Below, in pieces: positions 11,701 to 21,748 of a DNA stretch of 64,000 bases (position 1 is the first letter of the stretch; each line of letters starts with the position of its first letter). This stretch comes from Lumbricus rubellus. Taxonomy: Eukaryota > Annelida > Clitellata > Crassiclitellata > Lumbricidae. Position numbers and translations under genes: made by a program. The notes beneath the pieces were generated by a model. That model ran no database searches. It was given only the letters and a program-made list of their open reading frames with translations, and was not told where the DNA came from. The DNA is taken from contig OX243811.1 of NCBI GenBank assembly GCA_945859605.1, positions 61,701,445-61,765,444 on the forward strand. Reading direction: 5' to 3'.

Positions 11701-14105
11701 ATTCGTACTTTTGGTGAAGATATTGGCAAAAAACCTAATTTTTTGGCGTTTCGTTTTTGAATCGTCAAAAAACGGGGAGTGGCCTCACTAAAACTGATAT
11801 AACTTTTGTTCTGTTTGATATATTTAGATGAAATCTGGCCATCATGTGTAAATATGAATTGCCTTTAAGACTGTAAAATTTCATTTCAAAATTCAAACGT
11901 CTGTCCAAAATATTGGCAAAAAACCTAGGGGGGTCTTTTTTTTTGGCCCACCCTGTATAGCATCACGTCTTTGTTTTGGCGGTGTTTAGCGAGATGAGCA
12001 CCCTCATATTTGCATGTGTTTTTTCACCCTCTTTGAATTTGCAGTTTCCTGCCTGTAGATTTTACCAGTTTCAACTTTACGTGCTCTACTGCATGCCTTG
12101 TTCTGGCCTGTGCACTGTGTATGAATAGAACAACGCTGTTATCTGTTGTATGTATGAGGTTTTATGGGTGCTTAGCTAATGCTCAGTGTGTTTATATTTT
12201 CTTGACCATGATGCTTTAGGTTTGCCATCAAAAGAGGTTCAGGTGATATTGTCAAAATTGGCATTGATCGAGGCTCAACAGCTACACCAAGGGCAGCTTC
12301 TCCAGCAAATTCTCAACTCTGCCCACATTTCTGACGAGTCATGTGATCTGCCCGATGGCGTCAGTCTTCCTGTGCAGAATATGAATGAAATGATGGACCT
12401 GGATAAACTTATGGAAAATGTCAACAATGCTAAGCAGCTGGTAATATCTCATTCATTCATTTGTTGACCCTCCTGATACTTCACTGCAGTGATGTGCCAT
12501 AAGTAGCACCTGCTAGCTTAACATTAATCTGAAGTTCGTTTTACTATTTTGTATTCTAGTGAAAAGAAGGCTGCATCGACCTTGGGAAGGGTAGAAGCAA
12601 GTTATCTGGTGTCCTGTCTAAATAAAGTTACCAGTCATCTAAATCATCTTTCTACTTAGGCCTAGTCATGTGATATTTGTCTTTTATGCTCTACCTTGAT
12701 AGTTTTTAATTATTTTGCTTGGTTCTCGCATAGTGGCAATTACTAACTTTAATGATTTGACTGCCGTGTTATAATGATAAAATACAAAGTCAAAACAGTA
12801 ATGCAAAATTTATATTTTGAACAGGCCATTTCTCCTTTTTGCCTTGAATATATTGTTCTTATATTATGAAAGAACTGTGTTGTTGAAAGTAGTTGTATTA
12901 GCTGTGTATATATGCCGCTTTACAGACACGCTACTTGGGTGCCATTGGCGGCAAAGATGTGGCAGAAACCACACGGCGCATTATGACCAGCATAATGACC
13001 AACTCGGTTGCTCAACGCATGAATTTTGCTGGTCGGGGAAGAAAAATCGGTATCGGCGATCTGAACGTATTGAAAGTAATTGTTGGTAAGTAATTTACAA
13101 ATGTGATCAAGTGGTTATTTTAGAACAATTATTGTGTTGAGATGGAACATATGTTGGTTGCAACTGTTAATTGAATATACCTCTAATATATTGTTATTCT
13201 TCTGGGTTAACTGCATTTACTTAATATAGATTTTACAGTGATTTTAATTGCTATGTTTGATGAATCCCATGAACTATAGTACTTTTTTGTACTACCTGCT
13301 CTATGACCCTTCCCAAATCAGTAATAGTGGAAGAGAAAACCACTTTCAGAACTCTTGATGATAAAAAAAATTTCAGAACTTTTGTATGATCATATTCTTA
13401 TCTTAAACACAATATGTGATATTAACAGGTTCAATTGGATGGGTGTTAGAAAGTTTAATTGGATAATGGATATGCGGTTGCAGTTGCAAAGCAATTGTTA
13501 CATCAAGAATGTGTAGAAATCAGATAAAATACCACACATATGACTTCACTCATGGCTGTTTTTTTACATATATTTTAGGAAATTTATTTTGACAAAAATT
13601 AAATGACCTTTGTTTTCTTGTTATTTATTTTCATTCTATATTCTTTTAATGTTTTGTTTACTCGGTCCATAATTGTCTGTAGCCCTTCCGGGCGTCTGCA
13701 AATCTTAACGCCTCTATACACATTCCACCGCCTTTAATCTTTTCGCTTCCTGCCTTGCCTCTGATCTCTATTTCACTTTCCTTTGTTATCTTCCTCTATA
13801 ATTTCTTCACTTAATTGTACACCATGCTATCCATGCGATTTTCTTGCAGCCACTTTGTTTATGTATGGCTAATTTTTGGTTATTTCAACTTCACTAATAT
13901 ATATTCACTGATTTGTATTTCTTCAGGAGCTGTGCGTCGAAACAGGCTACTGAGAAACCCGAGTCGGGCGGAGGTAGAATTAACCGTAAAGATGTGGCTG
14001 CGCGGCTCGAGCGATCGAAGTGGCGGTAGACATGCTCGGGATAACCGTCGTCCCGCACAGAGAAGAAAGGACCTGAAGAGTGAAAGTGATTCATTAGTGG
14101 ACTGA
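8790..14105 (+). CDS. DUF4806-domain protein, four exons, 250 aa
   Basis: The exons are 8790-8982, 12220-12440, 12926-13085 and 13927-14105. The phases fit exactly (1, 0, 1), and joined length is 753 nt including the stop. Splice sites are cg|gtaggt, ttag|gt, ctg|gtaata, acag|ac, tg|gtaagt and tcag|ga. Exon 1 encodes the typical N-terminal block (MAFAVVEFTEDYSVDVVP, then CFWPPF and a VRVLNIYG end). Exons 2-4 carry the DUF4806 core: YLGAIGGKDV, TRRIMTSIM and MNFAGRGRKIGIGDLNVLKV. A basic tail rich in Arg and Lys follows. No function is established for DUF4806. The family is multi-copy in several animals and is suspected of mobile-element origin. Extra small exons inside the 3.2-kb first intron cannot be excluded. 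All splice phases survive despite three insertions in that intron, which suggests a functional or recently functional gene. Confidence 0.75.
9042..9634. mobile_element. Inverted-repeat MITE in intron 1 of the DUF4806 gene
   Basis: Near-perfect 28-bp terminal inverted repeats begin tgtgatgcgacatatgaaaa (9042-9069) and end with the reverse complement (about 9607-9634). There is no coding capacity. Three AACCCT telomere-type units lie inside at 9244-9262. The target duplication is not clear, so the superfamily is unassigned. Confidence 0.75.
9690..10322 (-). repeat. tRNA-derived SINE, minus strand
   Basis: Read on the minus strand, the head has a pol III A-box-like TGGTGTAGAGGG (about 10291-10302) and a B-box-like GTTCGATTC (10246-10257) at the spacing of a tRNA promoter. 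The body runs leftward and ends in an (ATT)n tail at 9690-9705. The sequence tgctcaaggtcc near 10216 is a word common in marine-invertebrate SINEs (general knowledge). Exact ends and target duplications were not resolved. Confidence 0.55.
10798..11955. mobile_element. Foldback-type element, 1,158 bp, TA target duplication
   Basis: The ends are cagggtgggccataaa and its inverted partner ggcccaccctg, flanked by TA on both sides (10796-10797 and 11956-11957). The arms are long. About 180-bp units containing attttacag, aaatatttcaaac and a gacgattcaaa motif occur twice in one orientation (about 10835-11000 and 11040-11225) and twice inverted (about 11555-11700 and 11750-11935). No transposase is encoded. 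The TA duplication suggests Tc1/mariner-type mobilisation, which is inference. Confidence 0.75.
12441..13926. other. Introns 2 and 3 of the DUF4806 gene
   Basis: These AT-rich introns (12441-12925 and 13086-13926) flank the 160-bp third exon. The sequence ttgaccctcctga at 12466 resembles a piggyBac-type end but has no partner. Nothing else is recognised. Confidence 0.5.
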
Positions 14106-14340
14106 ACAGTGACTTGGGAGATGCATGATGATGCATGTGTTTTGTAGTTTGAAGCTTGTTTTGTAGCTTTTGTCAGTAAAGCAAAGCAATCAAATTTGTG
14201 GATTATGTTGCATTCTTTAAAATGTAGTTTTTTTAGGAAATATTAGTTTGTTGGCCATCTTGTTCTTTTCCACTCCATTAGCAACTATAAGTAGTTGCAC
14301 ACTGATATTGTGCCCATATATATGTGGTTGCAAAGCCATT

Positions 14341-14900
14341 TGCCAATGGTATATGCCTAACGTCAGGCCAACATTGATCCAATGTATAGAAGTCGGTTAA
14401 GCAGCGGCTTGATGATGGCCTTTGGTTGTATATTGATAGGCAAAACAAAGTTGGGCAAATATTATTGGGTGAACGTAGGCCCGGATTTCAAAACACATTG
14501 TACCAACGTTGTTTATCCTACTATATGCCGATGGTATGCGTGATGTAGGGCCAACATTGACCCAATGTATAAAAGTCGGTTAAGCAGCGGGTTAATGATG
14601 GCCTTTGGTTGTATCTTGGTAGGCAAAGCAAAGTTGGGCAAATGTTATTGGGTGAACGTAGGCCCGGATTTCAAAAACACATATATACCATATATTAACG
14701 TTTAGAATAATATATGCCGATGGTAGGCCTGATGTCGGGCCAAAGTTGACCCAATGTCGTTGAGAGGTTAGTAAAGGATCGGGTCGGCGTTGGCATTTAG
14801 TTGGTAAATATACGTTGGGCTAATGTTAACGGGGGAACGAAGGGCCGTGTAACACAACTACCTCTCGCCAACGTGGCACTACAACCGTTCGCCAACGGTG
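14341..14900. repeat. Tandem repeat, three units of ~185-189 bp
   Basis: Units begin at 14341, 14526 and 14715 with tgcc(a/g)atggta. Units 1 and 2 are close matches through gtcggttaagcagcgg, gatggcctttggttgta and gaacgtaggcccggattt. Unit 3 is diverged. The array is rich in ccaac/gttgg words. It has no coding capacity and looks like a short satellite or an array inside a repeat. Confidence 0.75.
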
Positions 14901-15959
14901 ACTCTGACGTTGGGCTGACGTAAGCCTAATGTATGTGTGCTGGCTGGGTATCTACATGCCTAGTAGAACTTAGTGTAAAAGGTCACATTGATTATGATTC
15001 TAAGGCTTTTCATGGAAATTGGTTAGTTATAGTGGGCCACAGCAAATAGACCACTGTGGTTGTATATTGTATAACCCCCAGAAGTTTACACAGTACTAAA
15101 CTGGTCTGTGACGTTTGGACCATTATAAGAGGCATGCCTGTTTTGCAGAGCCTTAACGCTATAACGCTATTATAGCCCACTGTAAGACGGAGTCTTTTTG
15201 TTTAGCATTGCGCGTATTGGGCTATAGGCCTACAATTTATCGCAATCTGTGTGTGAATCGAGGTCGTTGGTCTAAAAATAATATTAATAGATATCGATGG
15301 TCGACTTCCATGCTTTCAATCGTTCAATGAATTTCTTGTTTTCATTTTTCATTAAATTGGAGGTTAAACGTCGCTAAGCATCATTGGAATTCGCTAAGGA
15401 TCACTTGATTAATTTTATTGCTTTGCGTTTTTGGATGTTACCATTATTATTTTAAGGTTCTTTCAGTAGAATGACAGATGAGACTGTGACGCACATGTAC
15501 TAAAAATATATTATGACTTCGTTCCATTTTCCGTCTACCCGTATCATGTCCTTACACCCTTACACAAAGGATCCATGACTTTAATCTTCCTGACAAGGAT
15601 GACTCTAATAATAATAATTATGAATTTTCTTCTCCAGTGTTTTATTAATTTTAATAACATTAATGTTAATAATTTTCTGATTTCTCAACTTTTGGTTATC
15701 TAAGCTGTTCATTTTAACATTTTTAGTACCTTGTATTAGTTTATTTTTGTCATTGTACCACAGTCCATTGTATCACTATTTCTTGTGATTATAATGAACG
15801 AATATTATTATAATAATAATTATTACCATAGCGATTTTGTTATAATATTTGTGTCTGATAACGTGAAACCTAAATTCTTATAACCCAAAAGACTGGGTTT
15901 GGGTTGACAATTTGACATTTTCCATTACTTAGTAATGTTGATTGTTATTGACGTTTTAA

Positions 15960-17027
15960 ATGTTACTTTTGAAAATAGAAATCATGGATCGTCCACAGCG
16001 TAAAAAGAAACTGACAGCAAAGTATGCTTCGTGGCGCGAGTCACAAGTGATTATCGCATTAAGGGACCGTAACAAAATCGAACCGAAATCTGCACTTTTA
16101 GAACCTGAACACAGTGAACAATATACAAGCCGTGAAGAAGCAATCACCACAGCACAGGAAATGACCAACGAAGCTCTGCAAGAATCTGAACAGTGTGAAA
16201 TGCCAGAAGCAATCATCCCAGAACAGGAAACGACCAACGAAGCTTTGCAAGAATCTGAACAGTGTCAAATGCCAGAAGCAATCATCCCAGAACAGGAAAC
16301 GACCAACGAAGCTTTGCAAGAATCTGAACAGTGTGAAATGCCAGAAGCAATCATCCGAGAACAGGAAATGACCAACGAAGCTCTGCAAGAATCTGAACAG
16401 TGTGAAATGCCAGAAGCAATCATCCCAGAACAGGAAACGACCAACGAAGCTTTGCAAGAATCTGAACAGTGTGAAATGCCAGAAGCAATCATCCCAGAAC
16501 AGGAAACGACCAACGAAGCTTTGCAAGAATCTGAACAGTGTGAAATGCCAGAAGCAATCATCCCAGAACAGGAAACGACCAACGAAGCTTTGCAAGAATC
16601 TGAACAGTGTGAAATGCCAGAAGCAATCATCCCAGAACAGGAAACGACCAACGAAGCTTTGCAAGAATCTGAACAGTGTGAAATGCCAGAAGCAATCATC
16701 CGAGAACAGGAAACGACCAACGAAGCTTTGCAAGAATCTGAACAGTGTGAAATGCCAGAAGCAATCATCCCAGAACAGGAAACGACCAACGAAGCTTTGC
16801 AAGAATCTGAACAGTGTGAAATGCCAGAAGCAATCATCCGAGAACAGGAAACGACCAACAAAGCTTTGCAAGAATCTGAACAGTGTGAAGTGCCTGGTGG
16901 TGAATTCATTGAGTATTTGCCACAGATGGTAGTGGCTCTGAAAAGGAATGTTTCTTTGTTCTTACCCATTCACAAAGTGACGGTACTTGCGTGTACGACT
17001 TGTTGCAGGATAGAAACTCTGACTTGA
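15960..17027 (+). CDS. QNRN-family protein, N-terminal repeat region (locus 1)
   Basis: An ATG at 15960 (alternative at 15984) opens a 355-codon frame. A basic start (MDRPQRKKKLTAKY) is followed by 11 tandem copies of a 23-residue acidic unit with core EQETTNEALQESEQC and EMPEAIIP. The copies are nearly identical, so the array is young or homogenised. The frame breaks near 16990-17027. The protein continues in another phase at 16991 into the conserved basic/Cys domain. The repeat region of locus 2 is in the same relative position but its sequence is unrelated. Confidence 0.55.
   Translation: MLLLKIEIMDRPQRKKKLTAKYASWRESQVIIALRDRNKIEPKSALLEPEHSEQYTSREEAITTAQEMTNEALQESEQCEMPEAIIPEQETTNEALQESEQCQMPEAIIPEQETTNEALQESEQCEMPEAIIREQEMTNEALQESEQCEMPEAIIPEQETTNEALQESEQCEMPEAIIPEQETTNEALQESEQCEMPEAIIPEQETTNEALQESEQCEMPEAIIPEQETTNEALQESEQCEMPEAIIREQETTNEALQESEQCEMPEAIIPEQETTNEALQESEQCEMPEAIIREQETTNKALQESEQCEVPGGEFIEYLPQMVVALKRNVSLFLPIHKVTVLACTTCCRIETLT
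16150..16900. repeat. Coding minisatellite, 11 x 69 bp
   Basis: The 69-bp units are each anchored by gaccaacgaagc and run from about 16153 to 16900. The few substitutions include cag/gag, cca/cga and acg/atg. Because 69 is divisible by 3, copy-number change keeps frame. Long open frames on the other strand and in other phases here are by-products of the periodicity. Confidence 0.95.
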
Positions 17028-17371
17028 TAGCACCTGCACCTGACATTGGGCCTGAATCCCAGTTTCCATCTGTTTTGCCTGAAGATGATAATAATCAGTA
17101 TGAACTGAATCTTGAATCAACACAATTTCAATTAGAATCAACACCAGTTGAACATACAAGTAAGAAACGATTGAGACAAGAAAGTCAATGGAAGCAGAAA
17201 AAAAGGGTCAAGAATCGAAATTCTGGTAATGCCTATGTTACCTCCAGAGGAAAAGAAATGCCTGGTAAGAATTTTAATGCAGAGCATGTTTGTGGATGCA
17301 AAAGAAGCTACGAATGTAGTAACTTTACTGTAGTGCAACGACAAATAATTTTTTGGCAAGACGCACAGTAA
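16991..17371 (+). CDS. QNRN-family basic/Cys domain (locus 1, shifted phase)
   Basis: This segment continues the locus-1 protein after a frame break. It has an acidic linker, then KKRLRQESQWKQKKR, GNAYVTSRGKEMPGK and a Cys cluster (CGCKRSYEC). The same order (basic W motif, G..Y..G, C..C..C) occurs at 23955-24130 and 36235-36400. It is probably a DNA-binding or zinc-binding region (inference). The frame breaks again at the T6 run 17349-17354, after which the catalytic part continues. Confidence 0.5.
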   Translation: MYDLLQDRNSDLIAPAPDIGPESQFPSVLPEDDNNQYELNLESTQFQLESTPVEHTSKKRLRQESQWKQKKRVKNRNSGNAYVTSRGKEMPGKNFNAEHVCGCKRSYECSNFTVVQRQIIFWQDAQ

Positions 17372-18921
17372 AGAGTATTGACGCAGGAGAAGTAGCAACG
17401 GGCTCTGTTGAGGCAAAGAAAAAGCTGTCTCGCTCCTATCATTTTCTCACTGATACTGGCCGTAAACAAGTCTGTAAAGACTTATTTTTAACAACTTTTG
17501 GTATCTCAAATGGCAGACTGGATAGAGTTTTGCAAAGTAGACGCACAAATAATGGAATAGTTAAACCAGATCAGCGTGGCAAGCACGTTAAACATAAATA
17601 TTCAGCAGAGGATACTAATTCAGTACTGGAGCATATTTCAATGTTTCCACGTTATGTGTCACACTATACACGATCACACCAAGCCTCACGTGAATACTTG
17701 GCATCCAATCTCAATCTGAAAATCATGTATAAATTATATTGCCAATTTTGTGTCGAGAAATCTTACAAACCTGTAATGGAGAGTTTTTATCGAACAGTGT
17801 TCAACACGAAATATAACCTCTCGTTTCATCAACCATTGAAAGATACTTGTGCTAAGTGTGATCGGTTTAAAATATTACTGGAAGTTGAGGATAATACCAA
17901 AATTAAAGTTCAGAAAGAATTGCGTCTCAGAAAAGCTGAAAAAGTCCGAGCTAAACTCAACTCGTCAAGGAATACTGCAAATCACAGAAATGTTTGCTTT
18001 TCATTTGATTTGCAGAAGACGCTGATAACCCCAGCAATTTCAACAGGAATAGCTTACTACAAGCGTCAATTGGCTACCTACAACCTTGGAATACACAATC
18101 TTGCTAACAATGATGCTTTCATGTACATGTGGCATGAAGGCTGTGCAAGCCGCGGTGCCTCAGAAATTGGGTCATGCATATGGAAATTCCTTCAATCTCT
18201 AACTCAGGAAGGGTTAGTTAACGTGACGGCATTTTCAGATTCATGTGGAGGCCAAAACCGCAATTTTAAAATAGCAGTTCTCATGAGTCACTGTGTTGCA
18301 ACTCTTCCTTTGGAATCATTCACAATAAATTACATGCAATCTGGACATTCATACCTGCCTAACGACGCCGATTTCGGTGTAATTGAACGATGTAAGAAAC
18401 AAGCAAAGGACGTATACATCCCAGAACACTGGATGGAACTGATACGTCAAGCACGGAAACACAATCCATTTAAGGTTATTGAAATGAAATCAGAAGACTT
18501 TGTGGATCTTCAGAGAACGAGCAAACAGTTGGTCAACAGAAAAAAGGCATGTGATGGAAGTCCAGTGAAATGGCTTCAGATACAGTCAATTTGCTTCACC
18601 AAACAGGAACCTCAGATTATGATGTTCAAATATGTGTGTGATGATGATTTCGAGTGGACAAAGGTAGATCTACGACGTGGAGGTAAGATGGCCAGATGTA
18701 ACACTGAAACTGTACTTCTTTCACCAAGAGGTCGGAAAGCCATAAAGAAAGAAAAATTTGAAGACCTTCAGTCATTGAAAGACTACATTCCGCCGATATA
18801 CCACACATTCTATGACAGTCTGTTTGTGAAAGGCAGTAAAAATTATGACCCGGACATTTTACCCGATGAGGAACTTTGCGTGTCAGAGGAAGAGTCGGAG
18901 GAAGAGGATGCTGTGATCTAG
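17353..18921 (+). CDS. QNRN-family candidate DDD/E transposase core (locus 1)
   Basis: About 520 codons are open with no ATG at the start, because the frame continues from upstream across a T6 run. Features in order are DQRGKH, FPRYVSHYTR, a Cys pair in LSFHQPLKDTCAKCDRF, FSFDLQ (Asp219), MWHEG, AFSDSCGGQNRN (Asp296) and SGHSYLPNDADFG (Asp338/340). The C terminus is EDLQSLKDYIPPIYHTFYDS plus an acidic tail. The alternation of predicted beta-strand Asp motifs resembles an RNase H-fold transposase core; this is inference. Similar multi-copy proteins occur in insects, cnidarians and fish as unnamed proteins (recollection). Four relatives or fragments occur elsewhere in this window. Confidence 0.6.
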   Translation: MARRTVKSIDAGEVATGSVEAKKKLSRSYHFLTDTGRKQVCKDLFLTTFGISNGRLDRVLQSRRTNNGIVKPDQRGKHVKHKYSAEDTNSVLEHISMFPRYVSHYTRSHQASREYLASNLNLKIMYKLYCQFCVEKSYKPVMESFYRTVFNTKYNLSFHQPLKDTCAKCDRFKILLEVEDNTKIKVQKELRLRKAEKVRAKLNSSRNTANHRNVCFSFDLQKTLITPAISTGIAYYKRQLATYNLGIHNLANNDAFMYMWHEGCASRGASEIGSCIWKFLQSLTQEGLVNVTAFSDSCGGQNRNFKIAVLMSHCVATLPLESFTINYMQSGHSYLPNDADFGVIERCKKQAKDVYIPEHWMELIRQARKHNPFKVIEMKSEDFVDLQRTSKQLVNRKKACDGSPVKWLQIQSICFTKQEPQIMMFKYVCDDDFEWTKVDLRRGGKMARCNTETVLLSPRGRKAIKKEKFEDLQSLKDYIPPIYHTFYDSLFVKGSKNYDPDILPDEELCVSEEESEEEDAVI

Positions 18922-20265
18922 CGAAACTGTGCATGGTGTTTCAACTGTTTAAAAAGCATTAAGAGATCTGATGAAAATTAATAATCTTCAAAGCACAATT
19001 TATTGTGCTAGAGTCGATGGCTTTATTAATTTTGATTGTATAACTCCAATAAAGCAACGGCCAGTAATACTACCAAGCTACTTTACTTGCATTAACACTA
19101 TAAGTGAAAAATTTGTTTCTTTCTCAGTGTTTGGAATTTTTATATAAAAATTATGGAAACAAACACCATTGATTTTGATCATTTGGTTGTTTAATTTGTT
19201 ACTTTTAAATCAGTTTTAATGAGGATGATTCAATTACTTAAAACACAGGATCTAAACAGACTATAATATTATTATTATTATTGTAATAAAATTAACTGCT
19301 ATGATTTAATTATTTTATGTTTTACAGTCACAAATCTGAAATGATATTTTGAATTAGAGTAACTGTTCTTCTTAACAGTAACTGAATTTGGAAACCAGAA
19401 ATACATAAACCATCCAAAAAAAACAACTTTTAATTTCCAAGAAAACTTGTTTCTACCATCTCTCTTAACACAATGATTGTCATGATTGCATTCAGCATTA
19501 TTACAGTGCTGATTAATAATTATTTCCATTCAGAAACATAACGACAGCGTACAACATCCTCATTCAAACAATGAATAATAACTGGTCCGGACCATAATGG
19601 CCCACTATAGAGCTGCTTGCAACTCCTGCGCACAGGGAATAACACACTGGTCTGAGACAGATGGTCCACTATTATACACTCCTTAACGTTATCAGTACCT
19701 AAACACAGTGGTCCAAATCAAATGGTCCATTATAATTCTTAACGAATTCATTAAAAACAGCCTAAAATCACAATGGGCTAGGCATGAAACTGATAATAAT
19801 AAATATTGTATTAATTTTGTTCAATTTAGTAAAAATGGAGAAAAGTAAGCACTTTCAATTTATTTTCATCAATATAATTAATGATCATTACACTATCTAC
19901 GCTTCTGCAGAAATAGCAAGCTGAATAGCTTACTTGTCGAATTTCTCCATTTCAGGTTTTTGTCACTTGGACCACTATAATTCTATACGGCTCAATTATT
20001 AATGAGTAAGTTATAGTCCGTGATGCTTTTCACCAGTGTGTAAAATATAATACTCTTTGTGCATTTCAAACATGACTGTCATTCATATAAATAAAACATT
20101 CCGTACATAGTAGACCTAGCCTACTGTCAAACCAGCCTACAATCCACAGTCTACAATTCAGTCTTTGCTGTCTACTTAAATTCACTATGAAAATATGAAC
20201 TATAATTACATGCTCACATAAACCAACAATAGACCTAAACCTCAACTGATTTTTTGTAACAATCG

Positions 20266-20390
20266 TTAGGGCCTACGTAACGCAGGGGAGGGTGGGTGGG
20301 TGGGTGAAGGCAAACGTTACGAAGCGTTACAGGGTGGGTGGGTGGAAAACGGTCATTTTCGGCGTTACGTAATTATGCAATGACCCCTAA
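20266..20390. mobile_element. Short MITE, 125 bp
   Basis: The left end ttagggcctacgtaacgc and the right end, reverse complement of ttaggggtcattgc then attacgtaacgc, form imperfect inverted repeats. The middle is a (GGGT)n-rich loop. It abuts the 5' limit of the piggyBac frame and may mark its truncation. Confidence 0.6.
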
Positions 20391-20401
20391 CTGGGAAGAG
20401 T

Positions 20402-21748
20402 TTGGATACGACGCCTGCAGAGATGATGACTTTCTTTGGTATGAATCTGATGATGTCGTGCCTTCGTTATCCTTCCATGCGTATGTATTGGAATAAGAGC
20501 CTTCGAGTTCCAAGACTCTCGGAAGCCATGGGTAGAAATCGCTTCTTCAGAATTCGATCATTTCTGAAGGTAGTGATTGATGCACATGTCTCTGTTGCTG
20601 AAAGGAAAGATAATCGCTTCTGGAAGATTCAACCAGTTGTAGAACGTGTTCGGCAAGGCTGCCTTCAGCAAGAAAGGGGAAACAGGGTATCCATCGACGA
20701 ACAAATGATACCGTTCACTGGAGCATGTCCCTTTAGGCAGTATATTCCTTCCAAGCCCAATCCAGTTGGAATCAAGAACTTTGTTTTAGCAAATAAAGAA
20801 GGCTTAGTTCTTGATTATGTACTTTACCAAGGAATTACATCATTTCACCCAGTTGCAGCTGAACCCAAACTGGGTCTTGGTGCATTGGTCATTGCACATC
20901 TGTCTGAAACATTACCTAAGGGAACTAAACTCTACTGCGATCGCTTCTTCACTGGCATTCCCATAATTGAATATATGTTGTCAAAAGAGATTTATTTAAC
21001 AGGAACAATGATGAAGAACCGTGTACCTAAGGAGGCATTGCATATGCTGAACGAAAAGGAACTGAGTAAGCGAGGAAGAGGTGCGTCACAGTTAGCTGTG
21101 AGACAAGATGAGAAATTCTGCATCGTGAAATGGTTCGACAACAAATGTATAACATTAGGTTCGTCTTGTCATTCCACTCAGCCACAAGACACCTGTCGGC
21201 GTTGGGATAGGAAACAAAAGAAATACATTTCAGTTACGAGACCAGACATTGTGAATCAGTACAATGCAAATATGAGAGGCGTGGATTTGATGGACCGCAT
21301 GATCAGCTTCTATCGAATCTATGCAAGAACAAAGAAATGGACGGTAAGGTGCTTCATGCACTTCTTTGATTTGGCAGTGGCCAATTCGTGGATTTTGTAT
21401 CGTCAGGACAAAGCTCGGTTACGTTATTCCAAAAAGGACATATTGAAGTTTGTGGACTTTCGTTTGGATCTTGCGGAGAAATTTCTAAGTGATGGAGAAC
21501 AAGGTGATGCCAATAACAGCGGTGACGAAACCATGCCAGTTACCAAGGGGCGCTTTACTCCAGTTCCATCGGCTCATCATAGAGTATCTGCGGCCAAACA
21601 CATGCCAGAAGTTGCACAGGTGAAATCAGCAATGCGCTGTAGAAATCTCGCCTGCAAATACAAAACTATGATTCGATGCAAGACCTGTGACATGTTCTTG
21701 TGTCTCACTGGAAGCAGGAACTGTTTCGCTCAATTTCATAAGAAATAA
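20402..21748 (+). CDS. piggyBac-type transposase, N-terminally truncated
   Basis: The open frame of 448 codons begins at TTG; the first ATG is seven codons in. It lacks the ~100+ residue acidic N terminus of the family. The DDE_Tnp_1_7 core is intact: SIDEQMIPF (Asp99), LYCDRFFTG (Asp180) and MRGVDLMDRM (Asp295). The C terminus is a Cys-rich zinc module (MRCRNLACKY, IRCKTCDMFLC). No stops or shifts lie in the core. The 3' end of the element is at 22375. A MITE directly upstream coincides with the missing N terminus. Related copies lie at 53510-55232 (close) and 48927-49760 (distant). Confidence 0.85.
   Translation: MDTTPAEMMTFFGMNLMMSCLRYPSMRMYWNKSLRVPRLSEAMGRNRFFRIRSFLKVVIDAHVSVAERKDNRFWKIQPVVERVRQGCLQQERGNRVSIDEQMIPFTGACPFRQYIPSKPNPVGIKNFVLANKEGLVLDYVLYQGITSFHPVAAEPKLGLGALVIAHLSETLPKGTKLYCDRFFTGIPIIEYMLSKEIYLTGTMMKNRVPKEALHMLNEKELSKRGRGASQLAVRQDEKFCIVKWFDNKCITLGSSCHSTQPQDTCRRWDRKQKKYISVTRPDIVNQYNANMRGVDLMDRMISFYRIYARTKKWTVRCFMHFFDLAVANSWILYRQDKARLRYSKKDILKFVDFRLDLAEKFLSDGEQGDANNSGDETMPVTKGRFTPVPSAHHRVSAAKHMPEVAQVKSAMRCRNLACKYKTMIRCKTCDMFLCLTGSRNCFAQFHKK

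Larger units (their letters stand above)
15030..19985. mobile_element. QNRN-family DNA transposon, locus 1 (~5 kb)
   Basis: Both flanks carry several copies of TATARTGGNCCA in both orientations. On the left they are at about 15030-15180 and on the right at about 19570-19985. The outermost pair (ttatagtgggccaca near 15031 and the reverse complement of attatagtggtccaa near 19970) look like terminal inverted repeats. The coding region lies between. Ends are approximate and no target duplication was proven. The 18922-19560 interval is AT-rich 3' DNA of the element with no gene. Confidence 0.5.

Noticed and set aside
16098..16969. Long open frames on the minus strand and in a second plus phase across the 69-bp array
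   Set aside because: They arise from 3-divisible tandem repetition of the real coding frame; the plus frame at 15960 has the unique flanks and continues into the conserved domain.
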